Positions 45,156-54,333 of a stretch of DNA of 64,000 bases are shown here, piece by piece. Source of the stretch: Chitinophaga caeni (GTDB lineage Bacteria > Bacteroidota > Bacteroidia > Chitinophagales > Chitinophagaceae). The notes under the pieces are model-generated. The model did not search any database, was not told the origin of the DNA, and saw only the letters and a program-made list of their open reading frames with translations. The DNA is taken from the NCBI RefSeq assembly GCF_002557795.1, contig NZ_CP023777.1, positions 1,504,001 through 1,568,000 on the forward strand, in the 5' to 3' direction. A program made the translations under genes and the position numbers. Each line of letters opens with the position of its first letter. Position 1 is the first letter of the stretch.

Positions 45156-46616
45156 ATGAGAAAAATCAATATAAAAACTACAGTAGTTGCCATGGCGATT
45201 GGTGCCACGGCAATGACTGGTTGTTCGAAGTTCCTGGATGTTAACCAAAACGGGAACTTGCCGGAAAAGGTAGATCCGAACTTAATACTGCCTACAACAG
45301 AAGCAACTATTGCCCATGTGGTAGGTAATAATTTGCACCAATACGGTTCATTTTGGGCCCAATATTTTACCCAGAATCCCGGTTCTTCGCAATATAAAGT
45401 CTTGGATCAGTATATGTCCGTAAACTCTTCTTTTGATAGGCAGTGGGGATTGATGTATAGCAGTGCCATGACCGATTTGAAGAATATTATAAAGCTGTCT
45501 TCCGAGAATACAGATTATAGATTATACGGAGCCATGGCGAATATTATGCTAGCGTATGATCTACAGTTATTGACGGATGGCTTCGGTGATATTCCTTATA
45601 CGGAAGCCGGTCAAGGTTCCGAGAATATTACACCTAAATACGAATCTCAAAAAGCAATTTACGATTCTATCTTTTCTTTAATCGATAAAGGGATAGCTTC
45701 TTTTGCGGAAGGTGGGGTTATTACTCCTAAAAAAGAGGATTTAATCTTTGGTGGCGACATCAATGCATGGGTGGCCTTCGCGAATACCTTGAAACTTAGG
45801 GCGTGCATGCGTTTGTCTTACCAACCTGAAGCGCAGGAAATGGTAGAAGCAGCTTTGCAATCACTGGAAGGAAAAACATTCTTAACTCAAGATGCAAAGA
45901 TAGAATACTATGCTGCGGGTGGTTTCGGTAATCCATTCTATGAAGAAATGCTGGGTTTAGGTAAAACTCAGAATGTAGTGGGTAGTGCTACGGTAGTAAA
46001 TCAACTGAACGCAAATAATGATCCTAGGGTTGGTAAATTCTTCCAATTAAATAAGGATACCGTTTATATGGGTATCCCGCAAGGTAGTTATAATACAACC
46101 GAGGAGGATCCATCATTCCCAACGGCTGCTATAGCCGGTGATGCACAGGATATTAACTCTGCAACTGCACCGGTAAAATTAATGTCTGCTTCCGAGAGCT
46201 ATTTCTTGCAAGCGGAAGCAGTTGCCCGTGGATTAATGAGCAGTGGTGATGCCAAAGATTTATTTGAAAAAGGTATCAAGGCAAGTTTTGATGCTTACGA
46301 AGTGAGCTCCGCTGATGCTGAGGCCTATTTACAAAACGAACCTGTGGCACAGTTTCCCACATCCGATATTAATGCGCAGGTTAAAGCGATTATCACGCAA
46401 AAATACTTCGCGATGTGTGGGAACCAAAGCTTCGAGGCTTGGACAGAATGGCGCAGGACGGGATTCCCCGATTTCTTCGTAATGTCTGAAGTAGGAAGTT
46501 TAGGTGGTAAGTTTCCAACACGGTTCTTATATCCTAATAATGAATTAGTTAGGAATCCTAATACACCGAAAGGCGTTAGTCTCAGTGACAAAGTTTGGTG
46601 GGATGTGAAAGACTAG
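45156..46616 (+). CDS. SusD/RagB-family nutrient-binding outer membrane lipoprotein
   Basis: 486 residues from the ATG at 45156 (an upstream TTG is less likely). Lipobox in AMTGC, then SKFLDVNQNGN. Helical TPR-type SusD fold with LLTDGFGDIPYTEAGQ near 140-160, RACMRLSYQPE and AESYFLQAEAVARG near 345, and the conserved tail QSFEAWTEWRRTGFPDF and LYPNNELVRN. It belongs to the SusD-like-2 branch. It forms the lid of the SusC transporter encoded 25 bases upstream and binds the substrate at the cell surface. The mRNA ends at a strong terminator. Confidence 0.94.
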   Translation: MRKINIKTTVVAMAIGATAMTGCSKFLDVNQNGNLPEKVDPNLILPTTEATIAHVVGNNLHQYGSFWAQYFTQNPGSSQYKVLDQYMSVNSSFDRQWGLMYSSAMTDLKNIIKLSSENTDYRLYGAMANIMLAYDLQLLTDGFGDIPYTEAGQGSENITPKYESQKAIYDSIFSLIDKGIASFAEGGVITPKKEDLIFGGDINAWVAFANTLKLRACMRLSYQPEAQEMVEAALQSLEGKTFLTQDAKIEYYAAGGFGNPFYEEMLGLGKTQNVVGSATVVNQLNANNDPRVGKFFQLNKDTVYMGIPQGSYNTTEEDPSFPTAAIAGDAQDINSATAPVKLMSASESYFLQAEAVARGLMSSGDAKDLFEKGIKASFDAYEVSSADAEAYLQNEPVAQFPTSDINAQVKAIITQKYFAMCGNQSFEAWTEWRRTGFPDFFVMSEVGSLGGKFPTRFLYPNNELVRNPNTPKGVSLSDKVWWDVKD

Positions 46617-47200
46617 ATTCTTTACATATCAAGATAAGTTTAGGGTGATGGAGTACTTCCATCACCCTATTTTTTTGTTTATGCGGTTGATTCTCAGTAG
46701 GAAATTTTAATTTCGATCAACTTTTTAAACTTACGTTTGTTATTTATACAGCGGCTAATTTGCCTGGAATTTCACGGAAACCCAAAGACGGAAACTATAG
46801 AATGGATAACCCACAGTTGACTAGAAGATAAACCTTGCTTTAAAATTTGGATGATGTAACCTTAATAGCACAAAGAATTTAAGAAACGGGAACTATTTGA
46901 ACTGCTATAGCAAGTGGTTAAAATTCATTTGCCAAGTACTTTATTATTTGCTGAACCAGCATCAATAATAAAGCTTTTGGTATTTGAAAACAGGGAGATT
47001 ATTTCTTGAAAAATCTTGTAGGGAAGTCTTCAACAGCCGAATTTGTTAACGATCAAGATCAATTTGGATTTAAAAGGTATTAAATACTATTAAATGACCC
47101 ACTTTAAAAGCAATTCTATGTAAGATGAAACAATTACCATGCTTATTTATTCCCGTTTCCTCTGGATCTTAAAAATTTATTTACCAAAATCAAATGCTAC
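46617..47200. other. Intergenic region between the two SusC/SusD pairs
   Basis: 584 bases. The first 60 contain the terminator. The rest is AT-rich and shows no open frame, no exact TAnnTTTG element and no clear fold, so the promoter for the second pair cannot be placed. Confidence 0.55.
46641..46677 (+). terminator. Rho-independent terminator of the first SusC/SusD pair
   Basis: TAGGGTGATGGA (46641-46652) pairs perfectly with TCCATCACCCTA (46658-46669) around five bases, followed by a T-run. Confidence 0.93.
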
Positions 47201-50200
47201 ATGAAAAGAGTTCTACTCGCCCTGCTCATGGCAATATTCTTTGTCGGGCAGGTGTTTGCGCAAACCCGAACCATCAAGGGGAAAGTAACCTCTGCCGAGG
47301 ATGGTACTCCAATTATTGGCGCAACAATTATTGTTAAAGGAACTAATCTCGGAACCGTAACGAGCGTAGACGGTACTTATTCTATTAATGTACCTGAAGG
47401 CAGAAACGTGTTAATCGTCAAATTTATCGGTATGAAGGAGAAAGAAATAACAATCTCCGGAAATACTATGGATGTGTCGCTCGAACAAGATATAAGAACT
47501 TTGAATGAAACCGTCATTACCGCTCAGGCTATCCGCCGCGATAAAAGTTCCCTGGGATATTCGGCCCCAGTAATCAAAAGCGAAGAAATCATGAAAGGCC
47601 AAAATCAAAGCGCCTTAAATTCTCTCAGTGGTAAAGTTGCAGGTGTAAACATTACAGGTACCGCCAATGCTCCCGGTAGTTCTTCCCGTATCGTATTAAG
47701 GGGAGGTTCTTCTATTACCGGTAGCAACCAAGCCTTGATTGTTATTGATGGTATCCCGATTGATAACTCCAGCGTGATCGGCGGAAGCAGCTCGCTTTCT
47801 TCCATCGATTTCGGTAACAGGGGTAATGATATCAACCCGGATGATATCGAATCGATGACAGTCCTGAAAGGTCCTGCTGCCGCCGCCCTGTACGGATCTA
47901 GGGCATCGAACGGCGCCTTGATCATTACCACCAAATCTGGTAAGGGTGGACGGAAAAATATGGATATCACCTTTAGCACTACCGGTACCTTGTCAAGAGT
48001 ATTGTCATTACCGGATTTGCAAAACAAATATGGACAGGGTGGCACCCAGATTAATCCCGATGGTACCTTCTTTAATTATGATGATCCCAAGGAAAATTTC
48101 AGCTGGGGTTTCCCCTTTGATGGTCAACCGAAGGAATGGGGACAGGAAATTAACGGGGTGCGTCAAATGAAAAATTATTCCGCCTTACCGGATAACGTGA
48201 AAGATTTCTTTGTAACCGGTAAAGCACTAACAAATAATCTTTCATTAACGGGGGGCAGTGATAAAACTGCTTACTATTTGTCCCTCAATTCATTGAATTC
48301 TGATGGGGTAATGCCGACATCCGCCGATTTATATAACCGCTATAGCGTGCGCTTTAACGGGAGTGCAGAACTGGCCAAAAATTTCAAAACTTCCGTATCA
48401 CTGAATTATATCAAGATAAATAGCGATATGATACAAGGGGGCCAGGGGGTTGCCTCGGTATTTGATAACGTATTACAAACACCGAGAGATATTCCATTAA
48501 ACGGTAAGAACCTGAAGAACCCGTATAATACGATGGAAGGAACCTTATTTGATGGTGATGGTAATAGCCTCTACGGCTTTTATGGTGCTTACACCGTAAA
48601 CCCGTATTACCTGTTGGCCAAATACAAGAACCAAAATAACGTGGATCGTATTACCGGTAATTTTACCATTTCCTGGGCGCCTGCCGAATGGATAGATATT
48701 ACCAATAGGGCTGGTGTCGATTATTATTCGGATCGCAGGAAATTTAAATATCCTAAATTCTCCAGTATGCCCGCGGACTCTACTACGGGTAACTATAGCG
48801 CCGAAGATAATGTGCAAGGTTACGTAGGTAAGTACGGCGAATCTGAGATTAACGTTTCAGAAGTGTTGAACGACTTGATGATTACTTTCAAGAAAAGGTT
48901 CAGCACAGATTTTAGCGCTTCCTTGTTAGTTGGTAATAATATCCGGCAAAGTCAATTTAACCAGTTAAATTCTGAAACCAATTCCGGTGGGTTGGTGATT
49001 CCCGGCTGGTATAACCTTAATAATAGTGATGGCCCCGTGCAATCTACTAACTTTTATTCCATCAAGCGTTTGATCGGTTTATATGGAGAGTTGAATTTGA
49101 ATTATAAGGATATGTTATACTTAGGGGCTACTGCCCGTAATGACTGGTCTTCAACCTTGCCGAAAAAGAATAACTCCTTCTTCTATCCAAGTGTGAATCT
49201 ATCTTGGATTTTTACGGAGCTGATGAAAGATTCAAAAATTAGTAACATACTGAATTACGGTAAGTTAAGAGCCAGCTACGCAGAGGTAGGTAATGACCCT
49301 GATCCGTATTTATTGAAAACATATTATGATAAAACTACCGTCAGCGGTGGGTTCGCGAGTATCATCTTCCCATTCCAAGGCACATCCGGTTTAACATTGG
49401 GTGACCGGATCGGTAATGAGAACCTGAAACCTGAAAAAACTTCCGCATTCGAAGTAGGTACCGAGTTAGGTTTCTTTGAAAACAGGTTGTATATCGACTT
49501 CTCCTATTATCAAAACAGGTCAAAGGATTTGATTATTCCTATACCTATCTCTCCTTCCACGGGCTTCACTTCTAGGGTGAGCAATACCGGTGAAGTAAAG
49601 AACAGCGGTGTAGAATTGATGGTGCGTGGTACCCCGGTTAAGACCCAATCAGGCTTTACATGGGAAATTTACGGTACATACACCCGCAATAGGAACAAGG
49701 TTGTTTCCTTGTTGGAAGGTGTAGATCAGATCGTGATCGGTGGATTTAGCGGTATGGCTATCGTGGCGGCAGTCGGAAAACCATACGGTACTTTTTATGC
49801 CCAGGACTTACTTAGGGATGATCAAGGTAGGGTAGTGGTAGATGGAACGACCGGCTTGCCGAGGTTTACGCCAACCGCTGTTTACTTGGGATCTTATAAT
49901 CCCGATTACCAAGCCTCATTAGGATCTAATTTCAGTTACAAGAATTTCTCCTTCAGTTTCTTGTTTGATACGAAGCAAGGGGCGGAATTTTATTCCCGCA
50001 CCAAGAGTATCATAGCATTCAACGGTACTTCGTTAGAAACAGTTGAAGGCGGACGGGAAGCGCGTATCTGGCCTAATTCTGTAATTGAAGATCCCAACAC
50101 GCCTGGGAAGTACGACTTGAATACCACGGCTAAATTTTACAATTACGATTATTACGCCAACCAAAAAAACAGGCCAAATGGACAAGATGTGATCGATGCC

Positions 50201-50446
50201 TCTTTTATCAAGTTGCGCGAAGTTAATCTTACGTATAGTTTACCTAAAACGCTTTTATCGAAAGCGAATATCGGCGCGGCATCCGTTAGCCTGTTTGGTA
50301 ATAACTTATGGATTCATAGGGCTGGAAATAATAAGTATGCCGATCCGGAAATTAACTCCGGTGGTTCAGGTAATGAGCAGGGCTTCGATTTTACGGCCCA
50401 GCCATCGCTTGCAAACTTTGGTATGAACTTAAAAATTACATTCTAA
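47201..50446 (+). CDS. SusC/RagA-family TonB-dependent outer membrane transporter (1081 aa), paralogue of the one at 41939
   Basis: Same architecture as the first SusC: signal peptide ending at VFAQ, regulatory-like domain (TVTSVDGTYSINVPEG), plug with PGSSSRIVLRGGSSITGSNQ, DDIESMTVLKGPAAAALYGS and ASNGALIITTKSG, and a barrel ending in phenylalanine (MNLKITF). Many barrel segments are shared with the first copy (MLYLGATARNDWSSTLPKKN, GSYNPDYQASLGSN), but loops differ, for example a longer region near 280-300 and near 430-450. That pattern fits duplication followed by change of substrate specificity. The partner SusD follows after 19 bases. Confidence 0.96.
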   Translation: MKRVLLALLMAIFFVGQVFAQTRTIKGKVTSAEDGTPIIGATIIVKGTNLGTVTSVDGTYSINVPEGRNVLIVKFIGMKEKEITISGNTMDVSLEQDIRTLNETVITAQAIRRDKSSLGYSAPVIKSEEIMKGQNQSALNSLSGKVAGVNITGTANAPGSSSRIVLRGGSSITGSNQALIVIDGIPIDNSSVIGGSSSLSSIDFGNRGNDINPDDIESMTVLKGPAAAALYGSRASNGALIITTKSGKGGRKNMDITFSTTGTLSRVLSLPDLQNKYGQGGTQINPDGTFFNYDDPKENFSWGFPFDGQPKEWGQEINGVRQMKNYSALPDNVKDFFVTGKALTNNLSLTGGSDKTAYYLSLNSLNSDGVMPTSADLYNRYSVRFNGSAELAKNFKTSVSLNYIKINSDMIQGGQGVASVFDNVLQTPRDIPLNGKNLKNPYNTMEGTLFDGDGNSLYGFYGAYTVNPYYLLAKYKNQNNVDRITGNFTISWAPAEWIDITNRAGVDYYSDRRKFKYPKFSSMPADSTTGNYSAEDNVQGYVGKYGESEINVSEVLNDLMITFKKRFSTDFSASLLVGNNIRQSQFNQLNSETNSGGLVIPGWYNLNNSDGPVQSTNFYSIKRLIGLYGELNLNYKDMLYLGATARNDWSSTLPKKNNSFFYPSVNLSWIFTELMKDSKISNILNYGKLRASYAEVGNDPDPYLLKTYYDKTTVSGGFASIIFPFQGTSGLTLGDRIGNENLKPEKTSAFEVGTELGFFENRLYIDFSYYQNRSKDLIIPIPISPSTGFTSRVSNTGEVKNSGVELMVRGTPVKTQSGFTWEIYGTYTRNRNKVVSLLEGVDQIVIGGFSGMAIVAAVGKPYGTFYAQDLLRDDQGRVVVDGTTGLPRFTPTAVYLGSYNPDYQASLGSNFSYKNFSFSFLFDTKQGAEFYSRTKSIIAFNGTSLETVEGGREARIWPNSVIEDPNTPGKYDLNTTAKFYNYDYYANQKNRPNGQDVIDASFIKLREVNLTYSLPKTLLSKANIGAASVSLFGNNLWIHRAGNNKYADPEINSGGSGNEQGFDFTAQPSLANFGMNLKITF

Positions 50447-50465
50447 CCCTTAAAAGCTGATAAAT

Positions 50466-51914
50466 ATGAAACGTTTATATCATTTTTGGCTGGCAGCAGC
50501 TTTTATTATTTCAGTATTGGCCTTACCGGGTTGTTCGAAGTTTCTCGATGTAAATGATAATCCAAATGCAACCGAAACGGCCAACCTGGACCTGGTACTG
50601 CCTTCCGCACAAGCTGCCATCGTGCAAGCTTACGGTTTACAATATACTATCAACGGTGGAATGTGGATGCAATATTGGACGCAGAATCCATATGCAAACC
50701 AATATAAAGCCATCGATAGCTATAATATGGAACCTGCAAATTTTGATAGGCAATGGTCGTTATTATATGCAACCGCCGCTTCGGATCTTACCACCTTGAC
50801 AGATGGAGCCGGTGCCGCGAAGAATGCCCAATTTTCCGGTGTGGCTTACTTGCTAAAAGCGTACACTTTTCAATTGTTAACCGATGCGTTTGGTGATATT
50901 CCTTTATCTGATGCCTTGAGAGGAGCCACTGTTTTAAATCCTAAATACGATCCGCAGCAGCAAGTTTACGACAGCGTATTTACCTGGATCAAGAAGGGTT
51001 TAAGCCTGTTGGATCCTAACTCTGCCTACCCGATTGAATCCGGTGATTTAATTTACGGCGGCGATGTTGATAGTTGGATCGGGTTTGGTAATACAATGTG
51101 GCTAAGGGCGGCGATGCGAATTTGCAGGGTTGATGAGGCAAAGGCGAAGTCTGAGATTAGTGCGCTATTTGCAACGAATCCAACTTTTATTCAAGATGAT
51201 GCACAGATGGAATTTCAAAATGTTGGGGGAGCTCGTAGTCCTATATATGCCGAAGCAGTCGCATTGCAGGTAATTAATATCCGTTCAAGCGCTACGGCTA
51301 TTGACCGGTTGAAAGCTAACAATGATCCCCGTATCGCGAAATATTACTCACAAATTTCCGCAGGAGGATATGTTGGCTTGCTGCAAGGGGATTATAATTC
51401 CCAACCTACACCGGGTACATATTCCAGTGTATCATTGAACTGTATCGGTCCTGTTGCGCCCGTTAGGTTACTCTCCGTTGCCGAGTCTTATTTCCTGAGA
51501 TCTGAAGCGCGTGCCCGTGGGTATTCGACCGAAAGTGATGCGCAGTCTTTATACAATGAAGGCGTTCGTGCTAGCTTTACAACGCAGGGTTTAACAACGG
51601 CTGCCGCGGATACTTACCTGGCGCAAAGCAGTGCAGATGCTCCCGACGTAGCTTGGCCCGGCGATATGGCAACTCAAATTAAACGCATCATAACACAAAA
51701 GTATTTTGCATTCTGTGGGAATGAAACTTTTGAAGCATGGTGCGATTGGAGGAGGACAGGATATCCCGATTTCCTAATCCGTTCCGTAAATTCTGCTTTC
51801 CCCGGCGATACAAAACCTACCCGTTTCTTGTATCCAAATGTTGAGATTACCAGGAATGGTAATTTCCCCGGTGCAAAATTATTGACGGATAAAGTATGGT
51901 GGGATATAGACTAA
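50466..51914 (+). CDS. SusD/RagB-family nutrient-binding outer membrane lipoprotein, paralogue of the one at 45156
   Basis: 482 residues with lipobox in ALPGC followed by SKFLDVNDNPN. SusD-like-2 features as in the first copy: TFQLLTDAFGDIPLSDALRG, WLRAAMRICRVDEA, AESYFLRSEARARGY, ETFEAWCDWRRTGYPDF and RFLYPNVEITRN at the end. Conserved helices match the first SusD while the binding-face loops diverge. It is expected to cap the SusC encoded 19 bases upstream. A terminator lies about 150 bases after the stop codon. Confidence 0.94.
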   Translation: MKRLYHFWLAAAFIISVLALPGCSKFLDVNDNPNATETANLDLVLPSAQAAIVQAYGLQYTINGGMWMQYWTQNPYANQYKAIDSYNMEPANFDRQWSLLYATAASDLTTLTDGAGAAKNAQFSGVAYLLKAYTFQLLTDAFGDIPLSDALRGATVLNPKYDPQQQVYDSVFTWIKKGLSLLDPNSAYPIESGDLIYGGDVDSWIGFGNTMWLRAAMRICRVDEAKAKSEISALFATNPTFIQDDAQMEFQNVGGARSPIYAEAVALQVINIRSSATAIDRLKANNDPRIAKYYSQISAGGYVGLLQGDYNSQPTPGTYSSVSLNCIGPVAPVRLLSVAESYFLRSEARARGYSTESDAQSLYNEGVRASFTTQGLTTAAADTYLAQSSADAPDVAWPGDMATQIKRIITQKYFAFCGNETFEAWCDWRRTGYPDFLIRSVNSAFPGDTKPTRFLYPNVEITRNGNFPGAKLLTDKVWWDID

Positions 51915-52065
51915 GGAGCATATGCTTAGGTGAATAGAATCCTTACCTGTTTATTTCGATACTAGTATTTCATACTGAAATGAGCTTGGAACTTATTTTC
52001 AATCTTATTTCAATTGTTAGGTTAAATAATGTAATGGCTAAAACTAGCCGGTATCTATTGAAGCA

Positions 52066-52102
52066 AAAAAATGCAGCCTACCTAGGTGGGCTGTATTTTT
52101 TT
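52066..52102 (+). terminator. Rho-independent terminator of the second SusC/SusD pair
   Basis: ATGCAGCCTACC (52071-52082) pairs with GGTGGGCTGTAT (52085-52096) with two G-T pairs, flanked by an A-run before and a T-run after, so it could work in both directions. Confidence 0.8.
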
Positions 52103-52407
52103 ATTAAGCAGAAACGAAACGGTTTCAGAAATAGAATACGTTTTTCGTAGGTTAATTCAAATGATTATTATCTTTCCTTTATTCTAATACCTGCACTGCA
52201 CTTTTTTCTCGGCTCTCGAATAAGCTTATAAGTATAAATGCCATTTGATTAAATAGTTTGCTAATTAGCCGGGTTAAGCCCTGGAGTATTTATGAACCCA
52301 TTAAACTTATGCAATCGGGTCAATTCAAGTTGTAGCGTCAATTCTATTAAGAAAGAATTATTCATGCCGAATAAATTTCTTGGTAAGGATAACTATATAA
52401 TTTCTAC

Positions 52408-52447
52408 AATAGAATAATCATTTCATAAATAGAATAATCATTTAATA
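52408..52447. repeat. Tandem pair of 20-bp repeats
   Basis: Two copies beginning AATAGAATAATCATTT, 52408-52427 and 52428-52447, differing at one position (TTTCATA against TTTAATA). Unrelated in sequence to the 23-bp array downstream. Confidence 0.85.
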
Positions 52448-52722
52448 ATTTTATGCCCTGCCTATTCACTACCGGTAAAAGCATGGCTTCGCCAAACCCT
52501 TCCGAAATAAAAGGATCAATAAATTGATAGGATGATCAATTGCATGCATTTCCGTTTTAATGATCAACAATTGTTTTGGCCAATAGGTGCACTAGAATGA
52601 ATTGATGAATAGTTATTTATTCTAGGGCAGGTTTCAGTTTTAGTTATAATGCATTCGGTCCTGGGATTTATTAAAAATTGATTGCGGGTTAATGTTTGGT
52701 TTTGGGGGAATGCATTTGGGGT

Positions 52723-52751
52723 GGGATGGGGTATGCAGAAATCCCCATCCC
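52723..52751 (+). repeat. G-rich perfect hairpin with possible quadruplex
   Basis: GGGATGGGG (52723-52731) pairs perfectly with CCCCATCCC (52743-52751) around 11 bases. The left arm is part of a plus-strand series of G-runs (five G at 52704, four at 52718-52721, then three and four) that could instead form a quadruplex. No T-run follows, so it is not a standard terminator. Confidence 0.6.
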
Positions 52752-52855
52752 TAGAAACATTACCGCTGTATTTGGCCTATACATTGGACCTGTTCCTTGC
52801 TTTTTTAATTAGTTTTTCTCATGCCTTACTTTTTTTGGTCGATTTATTATTTATA

Positions 52856-53041
52856 TTATGAAATAAATGACTTTGATGCTTTACGATCATTTGCTTTCCA
52901 TTCTAAAAAATCCTTCCAAGTAACTCTTAAAAACTCATCCAGTTTAAAACATTTCTCTTGCATCAAAAAATTTCTTCTAACAAGGTTTAAATTAACATAA
53001 CTCATAGATGCACCATTTACTAGGAATGTAGATCGGTGCAT
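52856..53041 (-). CDS. Small open reading frame, weak candidate
   Basis: 61 codons from an ATG at 53039-53041. The product is polar and partly aromatic (DEFLRVTWKDFLEWKAND near the end) with no recognised domain and no signal peptide. It starts 25 bases from the edge of the 23-bp array and reads away from it. It may be a gene remnant or chance; amino-acid composition is not obviously artificial, which is the only reason it is listed. Confidence 0.2.
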   Translation of the reverse strand: MHRSTFLVNGASMSYVNLNLVRRNFLMQEKCFKLDEFLRVTWKDFLEWKANDRKASKSFIS

Positions 53042-53065
53042 AATGGCCAGTATAGAAATTTGCAC

Positions 53066-53502
53066 TATTCAATTAAGCGAATTCTCATGATTTAATTAAG
53101 CACATTCTTATGATTCAATTGCGCGAATTCTCATGATTCAATTACGCGAATTTTCATGATTTAATTAAACGTATTCTTATGATTCAATTATGCGAATTCT
53201 TATGATTTAATTAAGCGAATTCTCATGATTCAATTATGCGAATTCTCATGATTCAATTACGCGTATTCTAATGATTTAATTAAGCGTATTCTCATGATTC
53301 AATTACGCGTATTCTAATGATTTAATTAAGCGTATTCTCATGATTCAATTACTCGTATTGTCATGATTTAATTAAACGTATTCTCATGATTCAATTACGC
53401 GCATTCTCATGATTTAATTAAGCGAATTCTCATGATTCAATTACGCGAATTCTCATGATTTAATTAAACGTATTCTCATGATTCAATTATGCGTATTCTA
53501 AT
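53066..53502. repeat. Array of nineteen 23-bp tandem repeats
   Basis: 437 bases, exactly 19 x 23, with no insertions or deletions. Two unit types alternate: one starts GATTC and has a TACGCG core, the other starts GATTT with TTAATTAAGC; both end in ATTCTCAT (some AATTCTCAT, TCTAAT or TCTTAT). From unit 9 (starting 53250) the two types alternate strictly, and units 9-10 and 11-12 are identical 46-bp copies. The first base of unit 1 is T, and a partial unit (GATCTGATC) follows the last. No spacers, so it is not CRISPR. Stop codons occur in every frame, so it does not encode protein. Confidence 0.95.
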
Positions 53503-53680
53503 GATCTGATCTATTTATAATCATATTTCAAAACATTATTACTATATACAATTTAATACTTTATTAAGCATAGGATTCCCATCCGGTAAAATAGATTCAA
53601 TTTTACCGGGGCAAAGTTGTTGTTATTAATGGTGATTGAATTATATATTTACTCAACTATAATCACAGCGAGTTAAAAGC

Positions 53681-54112
53681 CTACTTTTTCTTCGACTCTA
53701 AACTCAATGTAGCTACCAGCTTTTTGGTAATCTGGCGCTCCTGCGTTTTGATCATGTAAATTATCTCTTGCCCTGTTTCAACAATAGTAGTGGTTAACTT
53801 GTCGAAATACTCTTTAATGGTTTGAGTTTGATCTGCTTTCTTCGGCGGTTCTGCTATCAGCTTGGTTTTACCTGTTAGTTTTGCTCCTATTGAATATTTG
53901 TAATGGTCAAAATCAATAAGGTTAACTACTGAAACTCCAAAAACATCGGCAATTTGCACTAGCTTAAAAATCGATAACTCCTTTACCTTATCACGCTCGA
54001 TATTTCCATACGCTGTTGTACTCATCTTTAATTGCTTTGCCACGTAACTTTGCGTGTAATGCCTTAAAATTCTTATTTCCTTTATGTTCTCACCAATGCT
54101 CATCTTATTCAT
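53681..54112 (-). CDS. XRE-family helix-turn-helix transcriptional regulator
   Basis: 143 residues from an ATG at 54112; ATGs at 54133, 54121 and 54103 are alternatives. The N-terminal HTH_3 domain is clear (IGENIKEIRILRHYTQSYVA, then KQLKMSTTAYGNIERDKVK and FKLVQIADVFGVSVVNLIDF). The second half (about 80-143) is a Lys/Gln/Glu-rich helical region (IKEYFDKLTTTIVETGQEIIYMIKTQ), possibly for dimerisation. Such proteins bind short operators. Upstream are two TCTCAAGTG copies and one inverted TTGAGA; downstream, 178 bases past its stop, is the 23-bp array. No toxin gene is adjacent, so a toxin-antitoxin role is not supported. Confidence 0.85.
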   Translation of the reverse strand: MNKMSIGENIKEIRILRHYTQSYVAKQLKMSTTAYGNIERDKVKELSIFKLVQIADVFGVSVVNLIDFDHYKYSIGAKLTGKTKLIAEPPKKADQTQTIKEYFDKLTTTIVETGQEIIYMIKTQERQITKKLVATLSLESKKK

Positions 54113-54191
54113 GTAAAGCATTAGTGCAATCAATGTTTTAGTAAATCACCAGGATTTAAAAGTAGAACATTCCATAAATGGGACAAAGAAA

Positions 54192-54241
54192 TCTCAAGTG
54201 TGAGTTGAGAACTTAATTGAAATTATAGGTATTCTCAAGTG
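54192..54241. promoter_or_regulatory. Candidate operator cluster upstream of the XRE gene
   Basis: TCTCAAGTG occurs at 54192-54200 and again at 54233-54241, and TTGAGA at 54205-54210 makes an inverted repeat with the first copy (7-base spacer). The second copy is preceded by GT-A-T making GTATTCTCA (54229-54237), a 9-base word also present in several units of the 23-bp array. Confidence 0.4.
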
Positions 54242-54272
54242 AAACATAACATTTGCAGTTTTATATTATTCA

Positions 54273-54309
54273 TAAAAAAAGGAAGGCAAGTTAAATACTT
54301 ACCTTCCTT
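54273..54309 (-). terminator. Rho-independent terminator of the TlpA-like gene
   Basis: Arms 54279-54291 and 54297-54309 pair with one mismatch (AAGGAAGG..AAGT with ACTT..CCTTCCTT), 5-base loop, and on the minus strand the stem runs into seven T. Confidence 0.88.
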
Positions 54310-54333
54310 CTCCATATTTCTTAAAGCATATAA

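Larger units (their letters stand above)
51915..53680. other. 1.77-kb gene-poor intergenic region with several repeats
   Basis: Very AT-rich. It contains, in order: a terminator near 52066, a doubled 20-bp repeat (52408-52447), a G-rich hairpin (52723-52751), one weak small open frame on the minus strand, and the 19-unit 23-bp array (53066-53502). No protein of convincing quality is encoded. Confidence 0.7.

Noticed and set aside
52723..52751. Transcription terminator
   Set aside because: The hairpin is GC-rich and perfect but no T-run follows on either strand.
53066..53502. CRISPR array
   Set aside because: Units are directly adjacent with no spacers, and no cas genes are present.
53681..54133. 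Toxin-antitoxin pair with the XRE protein as antitoxin
   Set aside because: No companion toxin-sized gene is present on either side; the small frame at 52856 is separated by the repeat array.
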